Made by a program: the position numbers and the translations under genes. DNA of 64,000 bases from Anaerohalosphaeraceae bacterium (GTDB lineage Bacteria; Planctomycetota; Phycisphaerae; Sedimentisphaerales; UBA12454): contig JAIORA010000034.1 in assembly GCA_021108375.1 (NCBI GenBank), positions 248,001 through 312,000 on the forward strand, read 5' to 3'. Shown piece by piece: positions 28,413-36,622 of the stretch (its first letter is position 1; each line of letters begins with the position of its first letter). The notes below the pieces were generated by a model. It searched no databases. It was not told the DNA's origin and saw nothing but the letters and a program-made list of their open reading frames with translations.

Positions 28413-30266
28413 CTACTCTACGGTAACGCTCTTGGCCAGGTTACGAGGCTTATCGACGTCGTGGCCTCTCAATACTGCCGCGTGATATGCCAGCAGTTGC
28501 AGGGGAATGACGGTTACCAGCGGCTGCAGGGCTTCGGGTACTTCCGGGACAGTTATAAGATGGTCGGCAATCTTTTTGATTTCCTCGTCTCCTTCGGTGG
28601 CGACTACTATGGTCCTTCCGCCTCGAGCTTTGACTTCCTCTATATTGCCGAGAATTTTTTCGTACTGGCTGCATTTTGTCGCTATGAAAACGGTTGGCAT
28701 ATTATCATTGATTAGCGCGATAGGCCCGTGTTTCATTTCTGCTGCCGGCAGGCCCTCTGCGTGTATATAGCTGATTTCCTTAAGTTTCAAAGCACCTTCA
28801 AGTGCGACAGGGTAGTTAAAGCCTCTGCCCAAAAACAGCCAGTTGTCCTTGGTGATATTCGCGGCTGCAATTTCTTTTATGTGTTCAGATTGTTTAAGAA
28901 TTGTTTTAATCTTTTCCGGTATTGCCGCCAATTCTTCAATATAATACTTGGCTGTTTCGTCGCTGATGTGTTTTCTGCGTCCCATCTCAATCGCCAGCAT
29001 TGTCAAAACAGCTACCTGTGCGGTAAATGCCTTTGTGCTTGCTACGCCGATTTCCGGCCCGACTCTCAGATAAATTCCCGCATCGGTTGTCCTTGCGATA
29101 GTGGAGCCGACAACATTGACAATCCCTAAAACCGTAGCACCTCTTTCTTTTGCCTGCTCGATTGCCGCCAGCGTATCTGCGGTTTCTCCGGACTGGCTCA
29201 CCGCGATGACTATTGTCCCATCATCTATAATCGGATTGCGGTATCTGAATTCGCTTGCATATTCGGTTTCTGTGCTTATTCTGACGAACTGTTCGAGCAA
29301 AAACTCTCCCACCAGTCCAGCGTGCCAGGCTGTTCCGCAGGCATTGATGATTACCCGTTTTGCTCTGGTCAGTTCCCGCCAGTGGTTGTCAAGTCCGCCC
29401 AGCACGACTTTGCCGTTACGGGCATCTATTCTGCCGCCCAGACACGTGCTTAAAGCGGAGGGCTGCTCGCATATTTCTTTGAGCATATAGTGCTCAAAGC
29501 CGTCGAGTTCTATCGCGTCGAGTGAGAATTCGATTTCCTTGAGGTCTTTGCGAATTTCGATGTTGTCGATAGTTTTGGTTCTAAAGCTGTCAGGCCCCAT
29601 TGTAGCCATTTCATTGTCGGCAAGATATATTGCCTGGGTGGTATGTTCGACAATGGCCGAGGCATCCGAAGCTATGACATATTCATTTTTTCCGATACCG
29701 AGAATCAGCGGACTTCCCTTTTTTGCGCAGATGAGCATCTCAGGCCAATCAGAACAGATTATTGCCAGTCCGTATGTGCCAACCAGTTCGTTAAGGGCGG
29801 TTTGTACTGCCCATTCAAATTTGTTTTGGCTATCGCCGGGGCCATCGTTGCTGGCGTAGAAATAACCTATCAAATTGGAGATAACCTCTGTATCGGTATC
29901 GCTTACAAATTCGCACCCATTGTTTTGTAGCCAGGTTTTAAGGGTATTGTAATTTTCGATAATGCCGTTATGAACAACTGCGATTTTGCCGGTATAGTCA
30001 AGATGCGGGTGTGCGTTTGTTGTGTTTGGCTGGCCGTGTGTGGCCCAGCGAGTGTGTGCTATTCCGAGGAGATTGGTTTTATCCGGGGTTTCGAGCTGTT
30101 CTTCGAGGGCGTTTATTCTGCCGCTGGATTTGGTTATATTGATTTCACCATCGTTTATAAAGCCGACCCCTGCTGAATCGTAGCCTCTGTACTCAAGGCG
30201 TTTTAGCCCTTCGACTAAGATGGGCTGGGCTGGTTTTTTTCCGATATAAGCAATTATTCCGCACAT
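28413..30266 (-). CDS. glmS: Glutamine-fructose-6-phosphate aminotransferase (isomerizing)
   Basis: 617 residues. It makes glucosamine-6-phosphate for peptidoglycan, lipopolysaccharide and EPS. The N-terminal nucleophile Cys2 lies in MCGIIAYIG, with the glutaminase domain to about 240, then two SIS domains (VSQSGETADTLAAIEQAKERG; the second with GRGFNYPVALEGALKLKE). The C-terminus ends DKPRNLAKSVTVE, as in canonical GlmS. GAGG is 5 nt before the ATG. I looked for a glmS ribozyme in the 330-bp leader and found none. Confidence 0.97.
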   Translation of the reverse strand: MCGIIAYIGKKPAQPILVEGLKRLEYRGYDSAGVGFINDGEINITKSSGRINALEEQLETPDKTNLLGIAHTRWATHGQPNTTNAHPHLDYTGKIAVVHNGIIENYNTLKTWLQNNGCEFVSDTDTEVISNLIGYFYASNDGPGDSQNKFEWAVQTALNELVGTYGLAIICSDWPEMLICAKKGSPLILGIGKNEYVIASDASAIVEHTTQAIYLADNEMATMGPDSFRTKTIDNIEIRKDLKEIEFSLDAIELDGFEHYMLKEICEQPSALSTCLGGRIDARNGKVVLGGLDNHWRELTRAKRVIINACGTAWHAGLVGEFLLEQFVRISTETEYASEFRYRNPIIDDGTIVIAVSQSGETADTLAAIEQAKERGATVLGIVNVVGSTIARTTDAGIYLRVGPEIGVASTKAFTAQVAVLTMLAIEMGRRKHISDETAKYYIEELAAIPEKIKTILKQSEHIKEIAAANITKDNWLFLGRGFNYPVALEGALKLKEISYIHAEGLPAAEMKHGPIALINDNMPTVFIATKCSQYEKILGNIEEVKARGGRTIVVATEGDEEIKKIADHLITVPEVPEALQPLVTVIPLQLLAYHAAVLRGHDVDKPRNLAKSVTVE

Positions 30267-30400
30267 AAAAACCTCATTTAATAAAATTCACAACATATTG
30301 CAGACAAAGATGTTAACGAAAAAACAGAAATTACTGCCAGCCAAAAACTGCCAAAATTATGCCTAAAGGATACCAAAAACGCTGTTATCAATCCAGTAGA

Positions 30401-30429
30401 AAACCCCGACTTTAAGTGGGACGGTTTTT
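30401..30429 (+). other. Hairpin with T5 tail in the glmS-lacI divergent region
   Basis: Outer stem AAACC/GGTTT (30401-30405, 30423-30427) encloses an inner CCC.ACT/AGTGGG stem, followed by TTT. It lacks an obvious gene to terminate on the plus strand, and could end a short RNA or structure the glmS leader. The rest of 30267-30477 shows nothing recognisable. Confidence 0.3.
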
Positions 30430-30477
30430 GGGGAGTACGCTGCCATTGAAATTTTTTTCAATAAATCCTTTTTTTTC

Positions 30478-30506
30478 TTGTATTACAGGAAATGAGGGTT
30501 TATACT
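30478..30506 (+). promoter_or_regulatory. Promoter of the LacI-family regulator gene
   Basis: TTGTAT (30478-30483), an exact 17-bp spacer, and TATACT (30501-30506). The first operator copy starts 8 bp after the -10 box, where it would overlap the transcription start. Confidence 0.6.
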
Positions 30507-30513
30507 ATAAAGT

Positions 30514-30525
30514 TGAAACGATTCA
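30514..30525. promoter_or_regulatory. LacI-type operator, copy 1
   Basis: TGAAACGATTCA, an imperfect palindrome with the central CG typical of LacI-family sites (5 of 6 half-site positions match). It lies at the expected transcription start. Confidence 0.65.
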
Positions 30526-30566
30526 AATATAAGATGGGTTCTATTGTATTAAACCGGTATAGTTCT

Positions 30567-30578
30567 TGAAACGATTCA
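30567..30578. promoter_or_regulatory. LacI-type operator, copy 2
   Basis: An identical 12-bp site, 53 bp centre to centre from copy 1 (about five helical turns) and just before the ribosome site of the regulator. The spacing suits looping or tetramer binding and points to autoregulation. Confidence 0.65.
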
Positions 30579-30596
30579 TTTATTTGGAGTTTTGTT

Positions 30597-31631
30597 ATGG
30601 CTGTAACAATAGCGGATATAGCAAACAAAGCGAAAGTTGCTAATGGAGCTGTCAGCGCTGCTCTGCGAGATAAGCCCGGCCCAAGTAAGCAGACAAGGCA
30701 GCATATCCTCGCTGTAGCGAAACAAATGGGCTATAGACCTAATTTGGCGGCAAGGTCGTTGAGATTGGGCAAAACAAATCTTATTGGCGTAATCGCGCCC
30801 GAGCAGATTAGTGGTTCTGCCTATTATCAAAACGAGTTCCATATAATCGAAACAACCCTGAAAAGAGCGGGTTTCAGCACATTGCTGACAACGCATAACT
30901 GTCTTGAAGAAGAAAAAAAATGTATTCTTTCCCTCGAAGAGCGAAGAGTCGATGCAATTCTTTGCATTGGTGCCTGGAGTAAAGAACTAAATCCAATCTA
31001 TAAAAACGTAAAAATCCCCATAGTTACTATGGACGGCAGCGATAATCATATCAGTACCCACTCAATTACAACAGACAGAAGTTGGGGCATCCTTGCGGCT
31101 ACCGAGCACCTGATAGACCTTGGCCACGAGGATATTGTTTTATTTCTACAAGTAAAACAGCCGCCCTCAATGCCTATTCCTATCCTTGAACGCATTATGG
31201 GTTTTAGAATGGCCTTTTGTCGCAGAAGCATCGAATTGGCTCCCTGGCAGATAACCGAGTGCGATATAAAGGGTTCAAATATGATGGAGTCGTTCTATTT
31301 GAGCACGAAAAAGCTGCTCGCTGAACGCAGGCCCACAGCGATTATCGGTATAAACGATATGGCCTGCCTTGCCATAAAAAAAGCGATTGACGAGGCTGGC
31401 TTGTCTGTGCCGGATGATATTTCACTGATAGGGCACGATGACCTTGATTTTGCGGCTTATTTCTCACCGCCCCTTACAACGATTGCCCAGCCGGTAGAAG
31501 AACTGCTGGACAAGTGCGTTTCTCTGGTAATTGAATTGGCCCAAAACAGCCGGAAAAAATTATATGCCAATGAAGTTCTTAGAACCAAATTAATAGTTCG
31601 TCAGACAACTGCGAGGTGTCCCAATGCTTAG
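30597..31631 (+). CDS. LacI-family transcriptional regulator
   Basis: 344 residues. The N-terminal helix-turn-helix TIADIANKAKVANGAVSAAL is followed by the hinge YRPNLAARSLRLGKTNLIGV, then a periplasmic-binding-protein-like sensor domain (LAATEHLIDLGHEDIVLF, TAIIGINDMACLAIKKAIDE, DISLIGHDDLDFAAYFSPPLTTI). GGAG is 8 nt before the ATG. Two identical operators precede it. The pectate lyase gene 107 bp downstream on the same strand suggests control of pectin or uronate use, with a sugar effector; this is inference. Confidence 0.92.
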   Translation: MAVTIADIANKAKVANGAVSAALRDKPGPSKQTRQHILAVAKQMGYRPNLAARSLRLGKTNLIGVIAPEQISGSAYYQNEFHIIETTLKRAGFSTLLTTHNCLEEEKKCILSLEERRVDAILCIGAWSKELNPIYKNVKIPIVTMDGSDNHISTHSITTDRSWGILAATEHLIDLGHEDIVLFLQVKQPPSMPIPILERIMGFRMAFCRRSIELAPWQITECDIKGSNMMESFYLSTKKLLAERRPTAIIGINDMACLAIKKAIDEAGLSVPDDISLIGHDDLDFAAYFSPPLTTIAQPVEELLDKCVSLVIELAQNSRKKLYANEVLRTKLIVRQTTARCPNA

Positions 31632-31738
31632 CTTGAAATTGTCTGAATTACTTTTGTTAATGTGGAGGAAGCATCGATAGAGGAGACCACCATGAGCCTC
31701 GTGAATAGTCATTGTTGTTTTTTTGAAAGGGAAGTAAG

Positions 31739-33799
31739 ATGAGAAAAGTAATGACAATATTGATGTTGGTGGTTATGGTTGGCGTGTTGCCTGCCACGGC
31801 GAGTGCAGGCCAGGTTCTGGTTGACACAAGTTTCGAGGAAAATAGCGCTGGAATTGGAGAGTGGGAGGTCGACTCAGGCTGGCAACAGACTCTGGTTGGC
31901 GAAGTTGACCCCGGATCCAATGTGGCCTGGAAGAAAGCTGGCGATACTCCCAATTTCGCGGATGTTAGCGAAGCAGTGGAAGGCGAGCAGGTTGGCTTCA
32001 TAAACGCTGACGATGTCGGTAGACTTATATTCGCTGACAGCGGCAACACTTCCGGCGTATTTACCACAACGGCTATGATGTTTCTACACTCAAGTGCTCT
32101 TTCGGGTCAACACGCGTGCCTGATTGGTAGAAACGGGCCGGATGGAACTTCTTATGCCTGGAAACTATCCTGGGCAGTACGCCTGTACAGTGTTGGCAGC
32201 AGCGGTGCAACACTGAAAGCCTGGAATGGCAGCTCTCTGACAACAATAAAGACGGGGCTTTCCGAGAGTGTATGGTACGACATCAAGGTAGTTGCTGATT
32301 ATGGCTCAAAAAAATATAATGTGTATTATCGCACACATGGTTCGGGTTCATACGTTCGTATTGCTAACCAGTTTAGTTTCGTACCAAATGGTTATGGCCG
32401 CGATGGCTGGGGCGGTGGTAATGCGCTTCAGACATTGGAATTTGGTTCTGGTGGTACTCTTGGTGGTGCGATGTACGATAACATCAAGGTTGAGGTCGAT
32501 AGGCCCAAAGCATTCCCTACTGCCGAAGGGTATGGTGCTTACGCCAAAGGTGGCAGAGGTGGCGATGTGTATCACGTAACTTCACTTTCCGGCCAATACA
32601 CTTCCGGGACACTCCCTTATGGAATTCATAATGCCTCCGGCCCGCGAACCATTGTTTTCGATGTCAGCGGAACCATAACACTAATAGGTTACCTGGACAT
32701 AACACACGATAACCTTACCATTGCCGGGCAAACGGCACCAGGTGATGGAATTTGCCTAAAGAAGTATGCCCTCAGGATTAATGCTGATGACGTTATAGTG
32801 CGTCATATGCGATTTAGACCAGGTAGTGGTGCTATGCCGTCTAAAAACACCGATGGAGTATCTATACTAAACGGGGACAATATCATTCTCGACCACTGCT
32901 CTATATCCTGGGCGGTTGACGAGAACTTTAGTATGGGCAACAGTAGTACTAACTGTGATGCGACGATACAGTGGTGCATACTGTCAGAGGGTCTATGTGA
33001 TCCTGGCGATAGTGGGACGAATCATTCGTGTGGAGCGCTTTTTGGCCCTGACAGTAGTAAAATTATTCGTGTATCTATGCACCATAATCTTATGGCACAC
33101 AATTGGAAACGTAACCCTGTCTGTGCCCCTTATAACAATGCTGATGTTATACTGGACCTTCGCAACAACGTTATTTACAACTGGGGGATAAGGTCAATAA
33201 ATGCCGCTCAGTACAATAATTCCTCAAGAGACAATGTACAGATGAACCTTGAGAAGAATTACTTAATTGCTGGGCCAGATACTACCAGCTATTATGCCGT
33301 GCGAGTGGAAAACACATCGATACAAGGCGATGTCGCGTTTTATCGCAGTGGAAACTATATTGATACCGACAAAGACGGCAATGTTGATGGTCATACCTGG
33401 TACAGCAGTAACATCTACGGCAATTACACAGCCTTGGGAAGTATGCTTCCTACCATCCCTTCGACCTCTACACAGAGTGCTGTTGCGGCTTATTCACTTG
33501 TTTTGGATGATGCCGGTGCTGGCGTAACATATGGGGAAAGGGATTCTGTTGATGCCCGGATTGTCGATGAGGTGGATGACCAGGATGGCGGATTTATTGA
33601 CCAGCCAAGTGAAGTAGGCGGTTGGCCTACCCTTTATTCTTCCTCAGCTCCTACTGACAGCGACCAGGATGGTATGCCGAATTCATGGGAAAATAGCCAC
33701 GGCCTGAACCCCAATAACGCAGCCGACAGGAATTATGACGCTGATGGAGATGGCTATACCAACCTCGAAGAATACCTCAACTGGAAGGCCGGTGATTAA
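31739..33799 (+). CDS. Secreted pectate lyase-like polysaccharide lyase (PL1 superfamily) with N-terminal jelly roll and C-terminal Ca-binding repeats
   Basis: 686 residues. The signal peptide is 1-23 (ATASAG). Residues 25-255 form a concanavalin-like sandwich (YDIKVVADYGSKKYNVYYRT). Residues 258-600 form the right-handed beta-helix: FPTAEGYGAYAKGGRGG, TIVFDVSGTI, LTIAGQTAPGDGI, VIVRHMRFRPG, ILDHCSISWAVDE and HNWKRNP with the candidate catalytic Arg458. Residues 638-680 hold thrombospondin-type-3/EF-hand-like repeats (DSDQDGMPNSWE, DADGDGYTNLEEY). It would cleave pectate by Ca-dependent beta-elimination outside the cytoplasm. Ribosome site AAAGGGAAG. It follows the LacI regulator and is functionally linked to uxaC. 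Confidence 0.85.
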   Translation: MRKVMTILMLVVMVGVLPATASAGQVLVDTSFEENSAGIGEWEVDSGWQQTLVGEVDPGSNVAWKKAGDTPNFADVSEAVEGEQVGFINADDVGRLIFADSGNTSGVFTTTAMMFLHSSALSGQHACLIGRNGPDGTSYAWKLSWAVRLYSVGSSGATLKAWNGSSLTTIKTGLSESVWYDIKVVADYGSKKYNVYYRTHGSGSYVRIANQFSFVPNGYGRDGWGGGNALQTLEFGSGGTLGGAMYDNIKVEVDRPKAFPTAEGYGAYAKGGRGGDVYHVTSLSGQYTSGTLPYGIHNASGPRTIVFDVSGTITLIGYLDITHDNLTIAGQTAPGDGICLKKYALRINADDVIVRHMRFRPGSGAMPSKNTDGVSILNGDNIILDHCSISWAVDENFSMGNSSTNCDATIQWCILSEGLCDPGDSGTNHSCGALFGPDSSKIIRVSMHHNLMAHNWKRNPVCAPYNNADVILDLRNNVIYNWGIRSINAAQYNNSSRDNVQMNLEKNYLIAGPDTTSYYAVRVENTSIQGDVAFYRSGNYIDTDKDGNVDGHTWYSSNIYGNYTALGSMLPTIPSTSTQSAVAAYSLVLDDAGAGVTYGERDSVDARIVDEVDDQDGGFIDQPSEVGGWPTLYSSSAPTDSDQDGMPNSWENSHGLNPNNAADRNYDADGDGYTNLEEYLNWKAGD

Positions 33800-33839
33800 G
33801 GCTGATGTATATTTAACACCGTAATTTAGAATGTTGCAA

Positions 33840-33890
33840 GGCTGGGAACGCAGGTGAGTATGGCTGGCGTTCCCAGCCTGTTTGTGCTTG
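33840..33890 (+). terminator. Terminator of the pectate lyase gene
   Basis: A perfect 12-bp stem GGCTGGGAACGC/GCGTTCCCAGCC (33840-33851 and 33867-33878) with a 15-nt loop, followed by TGTTTGTGCTTG. It is 40 bp after the stop codon. Confidence 0.75.
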
Positions 33891-33930
33891 CGAATACACT
33901 CTTGTCGGTGGTTGTGGGGGTAATAAAAAA

Positions 33931-34005
33931 TCGGGGCGACAGGACTTGAACCTGCGACCTCATGACCCCCAGTCATGCGCGCTAGCCAAACTGCGCCACG
34001 CCCCG
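33931..34005 (-). tRNA. tRNA-Pro (anticodon GGG)
   Basis: 75 nt on the minus strand. The acceptor CGGGGCG pairs with CGCCCCG, discriminator A. D-stem GCGC/GCGC. Anticodon stem CATGA/TCATG encloses CTGGGGG (anticodon GGG). T-arm GCAGG-TTCAAGT-CCTGT. CCA is not encoded. Confidence 0.95.
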
Positions 34006-34100
34006 AATACGCGGATTTTACGGTTTTTCCGCAGAAGATACAAGATAAAAGAAATATGGGGGTTCATGCTTACGAATGGATTATCGCTTCCCCATCGCCA

Positions 34101-34321
34101 TTAGCCCCTGGGTCTTGTCCCAGGGGTACCTACACATTGTTTATTCCACTTCTATCGCTGTTTAGCCCCGCCATCACTATGGCGGGGCTCGTGCTTACGA
34201 AAACACCAACCTTTCCCCACCGTATAGTAGCCGAGCCGCGGAAGCGGCCGGACAATGTCGTTCTCATTTCGACCAATGTGGAGAAATCTTAGTTAGCCCC
34301 ACATTTACAAATGTGGGGTTT
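34101..34321. repeat. Block A of dispersed stem-loop repeats
   Basis: Five elements in order. 34101-34130: TTAGCCCC stem, loop TCTTGT. 34161-34190: TTTAGCCCCGCC / GGCGGGGCT around ATCACTAT. 34225-34252: TAGTAGCCGAGCCG family. 34261-34290: ATTTCGACCAATGTGGAG family. 34291-34321: AGCCCCACATTT / AAATGTGGGG. No gene is supported in 34006-34368; 34021-34100 holds nothing recognisable. The relatives of each element are at 42.1-42.6 and 61.4-62.0 kb. Confidence 0.75.
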
Positions 34322-34368
34322 CTCCTTTTCGGCCTAAAGGTTGAATGGTTAGATTTTTTTGAACGGCT

Positions 34369-36582
34369 CTAACTCCTGGTCTCGGCCGTTTGAGGCTTTT
34401 GGTAATCGTGGTAGGAGCTTATCATTTCGCGGAAATAACCGCCCTTGAGTATTTTAACACCGATAAGCACTGCACCGAGGAGGTTTGCATTCATTTCGTT
34501 TAGTTCACGCGCAATTCTCTTGGCGGCTCCCCGTTTGGTTATGGCGGTATTGAATACGAGAATAGTCCCGTCGGCTATAGCTGCCAGCGTTTTGGCATCG
34601 CTGACAATCATCGGCGGGCCATCGAGTATGATTCTATCGTAGTTTTCCTTTGCATATTTTATCAAAGCGTCCATTCTTTCGCCTGAGAGTATTTCCGCAG
34701 GGTTCTCCGGCAGTTTGCCGCTGTCGATAACGTCTATACCGGTAATCCCTGATGGCCTTACAAGTTGCGGTAGTTCACATCTGTTATTGAGATAACCGCT
34801 TAGGCCGTAGCCAATATCTTCAGCGGTGCTATGGAAAATCTTCTCTGCTGTTGGTCTTCTGAAATTAGTATCTATAAACAGTACCCGCTGGCCCTCGGCA
34901 GCAAAAACATACGCACTGTTAACAGCTACCGTAGTTCTGCCTTCCTCTGCGCTGCCGCTGGTTATGAAGAGAACCTGCTGAGAATACGTATCGGTCGAAA
35001 GTTTCAAATTTGTCCTGAACTGTCTATAACATTCGCTCATTATCGAGAACGGGCTTTCGGAAACAACACGCCACATATCTGCTTTTTTGGTAATGCCTTC
35101 GAGGCTGTTGTGTGTAATCATTCCAAGCAGAGGAACATTGGTGTGCTTAATGACATCGCTTGGTGATTTCAGCAGATTGTTCATCAGCTCAATCAAAAAC
35201 GCAAGGCCTGTCCCAAGCATAAATCCGAGCATAAATCCGCCAGGACCAAATATCTTTATGCTTGGAGAACTCATTTCCAATGGCACTTGCGCAAGCCCCA
35301 TAGATCGGACTTTTGACGATTCTGCCGCATCTTTGATTTGGTTATATTTGCTGATTTGTTCCTGAACAGCAAAGAGATTATTTTGTGTCTCTTCTCTGTC
35401 AGCAATGAGTTGGTCATATGTAGCTCTGGTTCTGTCGAGCTCCCTTTGTTCCAGTTCAGTCCTGGCTCGCAGTTCTTCGAGTTTTGCCATACGATTGGTA
35501 AGAATTGATAGCTGGTCCTTAGCCAAAGTAACATCCGACTGCCTTAGTTGCCGGGTCTTTGCACTGCTCCTGGCTTCCTTATCGGCAGCTGTCTGCCTGA
35601 GAAGTTCCTTGAGTTTCTGCACTTCCCTGTGGTTTTCGCCGAGGTTTGTTTGTTTCTGCGCAAGCTCGGCCTCAATATTGCTCATTCTCTGAATTAAAGA
35701 ACGGATAATCATGTCGTTTTCGGTATTGCGTTCAAGTACGTCATCGGATAGCTCTCTTTTTTCATAGTTTTCCACAGTGGTACGTATTTGTTCCATATCT
35801 GCTTCTAATTTAACCTTTTCAATTTCAAGGCTTGAAAGTTTTGCTGTTGTAGTATGGATTTTGCTACGGCCGTCTCCGCTGTCGAGTTGGGTAATGCCGG
35901 AAGTTTCTCTGAGTTCTGCGAGAGAGCTGTTAAGACTTCTGGTTTTTTCACGAAAAGCACTCTCTTGGTTTCTAAGCAGTTTAAGTTTTTCTGCGGTACC
36001 TGCCGCTGCGGTGTTCTGCTGTGCTCTTAAAAATAAATCCACCATTTCATTGACGATAAGTGCCGACTCGACAGGGCTTTTGCATGTCATATTTACTATG
36101 ATATAGCTGCTGTTCCTATCGGCAGTAACGCCGAAATGTTTCTTCAGCGAATCAATCGCCTTGGTAATGTCATTATCAAACTTTTTGAACCAGTCTGTAT
36201 CTCTGATAGCATCCCTCTTCAGCAATTCCTGCATATTACCCTGCTGTTTGATAAGGGTTGCTTTTGAAGAACGAAATTCAAAAGCAATATCTTTGTTCGG
36301 CATAGCAGTCCCGATGACGGAGGGGTCGCTCTGTACCGGCGATAAAACTTCTATATATGTCTTAGCGGTAAATTTAGGAGCGTATTTCTTAAGTACTACC
36401 CATCCGGAAATACCCGCACAACTGCCAAGGAATGTAAAAATCGTTATGAGTATCAAATGACGCCTGAGAATGTCAACTATTTCCTTTGGTGTCATAGACA
36501 TTCCGCCAGCCATTTCGGTTGTCTTGCGAACATTGGCCCTGGCAGTTTGTGTCGAATTTATTGGGTTTTTATTTTCTGGCAT
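34369..36582 (-). CDS. Wzc/CpsD-like polysaccharide co-polymerase and tyrosine-kinase homologue with altered Walker motifs
   Basis: 737 residues from ATG 36582 (AAGG just upstream); TTG 36603 is a weaker alternative. Numbered from the TTG, TM1 is 51-71, a Wzz-like periplasmic region with long coiled coils spans about 80-440, TM2 is 452-472, and a BY-kinase/ParA-like domain spans 500-720. Walker A reads GSAEEGRTT (Lys replaced by Arg556), Walker A' reads FIDTNFRRP (the second Asp replaced by Asn580), and Walker B is IILDGPP (Asp661). The C-terminus has a loose tyrosine cluster (GGYFREMISSYHDY). It should control EPS chain length with the Wza-like exporter of the same cluster; kinase activity is doubtful. 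It is the last gene of the exosortase/EPS run. Confidence 0.85.
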   Translation of the reverse strand: MPENKNPINSTQTARANVRKTTEMAGGMSMTPKEIVDILRRHLILITIFTFLGSCAGISGWVVLKKYAPKFTAKTYIEVLSPVQSDPSVIGTAMPNKDIAFEFRSSKATLIKQQGNMQELLKRDAIRDTDWFKKFDNDITKAIDSLKKHFGVTADRNSSYIIVNMTCKSPVESALIVNEMVDLFLRAQQNTAAAGTAEKLKLLRNQESAFREKTRSLNSSLAELRETSGITQLDSGDGRSKIHTTTAKLSSLEIEKVKLEADMEQIRTTVENYEKRELSDDVLERNTENDMIIRSLIQRMSNIEAELAQKQTNLGENHREVQKLKELLRQTAADKEARSSAKTRQLRQSDVTLAKDQLSILTNRMAKLEELRARTELEQRELDRTRATYDQLIADREETQNNLFAVQEQISKYNQIKDAAESSKVRSMGLAQVPLEMSSPSIKIFGPGGFMLGFMLGTGLAFLIELMNNLLKSPSDVIKHTNVPLLGMITHNSLEGITKKADMWRVVSESPFSIMSECYRQFRTNLKLSTDTYSQQVLFITSGSAEEGRTTVAVNSAYVFAAEGQRVLFIDTNFRRPTAEKIFHSTAEDIGYGLSGYLNNRCELPQLVRPSGITGIDVIDSGKLPENPAEILSGERMDALIKYAKENYDRIILDGPPMIVSDAKTLAAIADGTILVFNTAITKRGAAKRIARELNEMNANLLGAVLIGVKILKGGYFREMISSYHDYQKPQTAETRS

Positions 36583-36622
36583 TTCTCGCCTTTTTTTCGT
36601 CAAGTCCTATAAGAATTGCAGT

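Noticed and set aside
30267-30477. Possible glmS ribozyme in the glmS leader
   Set aside because: No match to the ribozyme core could be traced; only a small hairpin is present.
33683-33976. Minus-strand frame of 97 codons ending in VAGSSPVAP-type sequence
   Set aside because: It reads through tRNA-Pro and the terminator and lies antisense to the pectate lyase 3' end.
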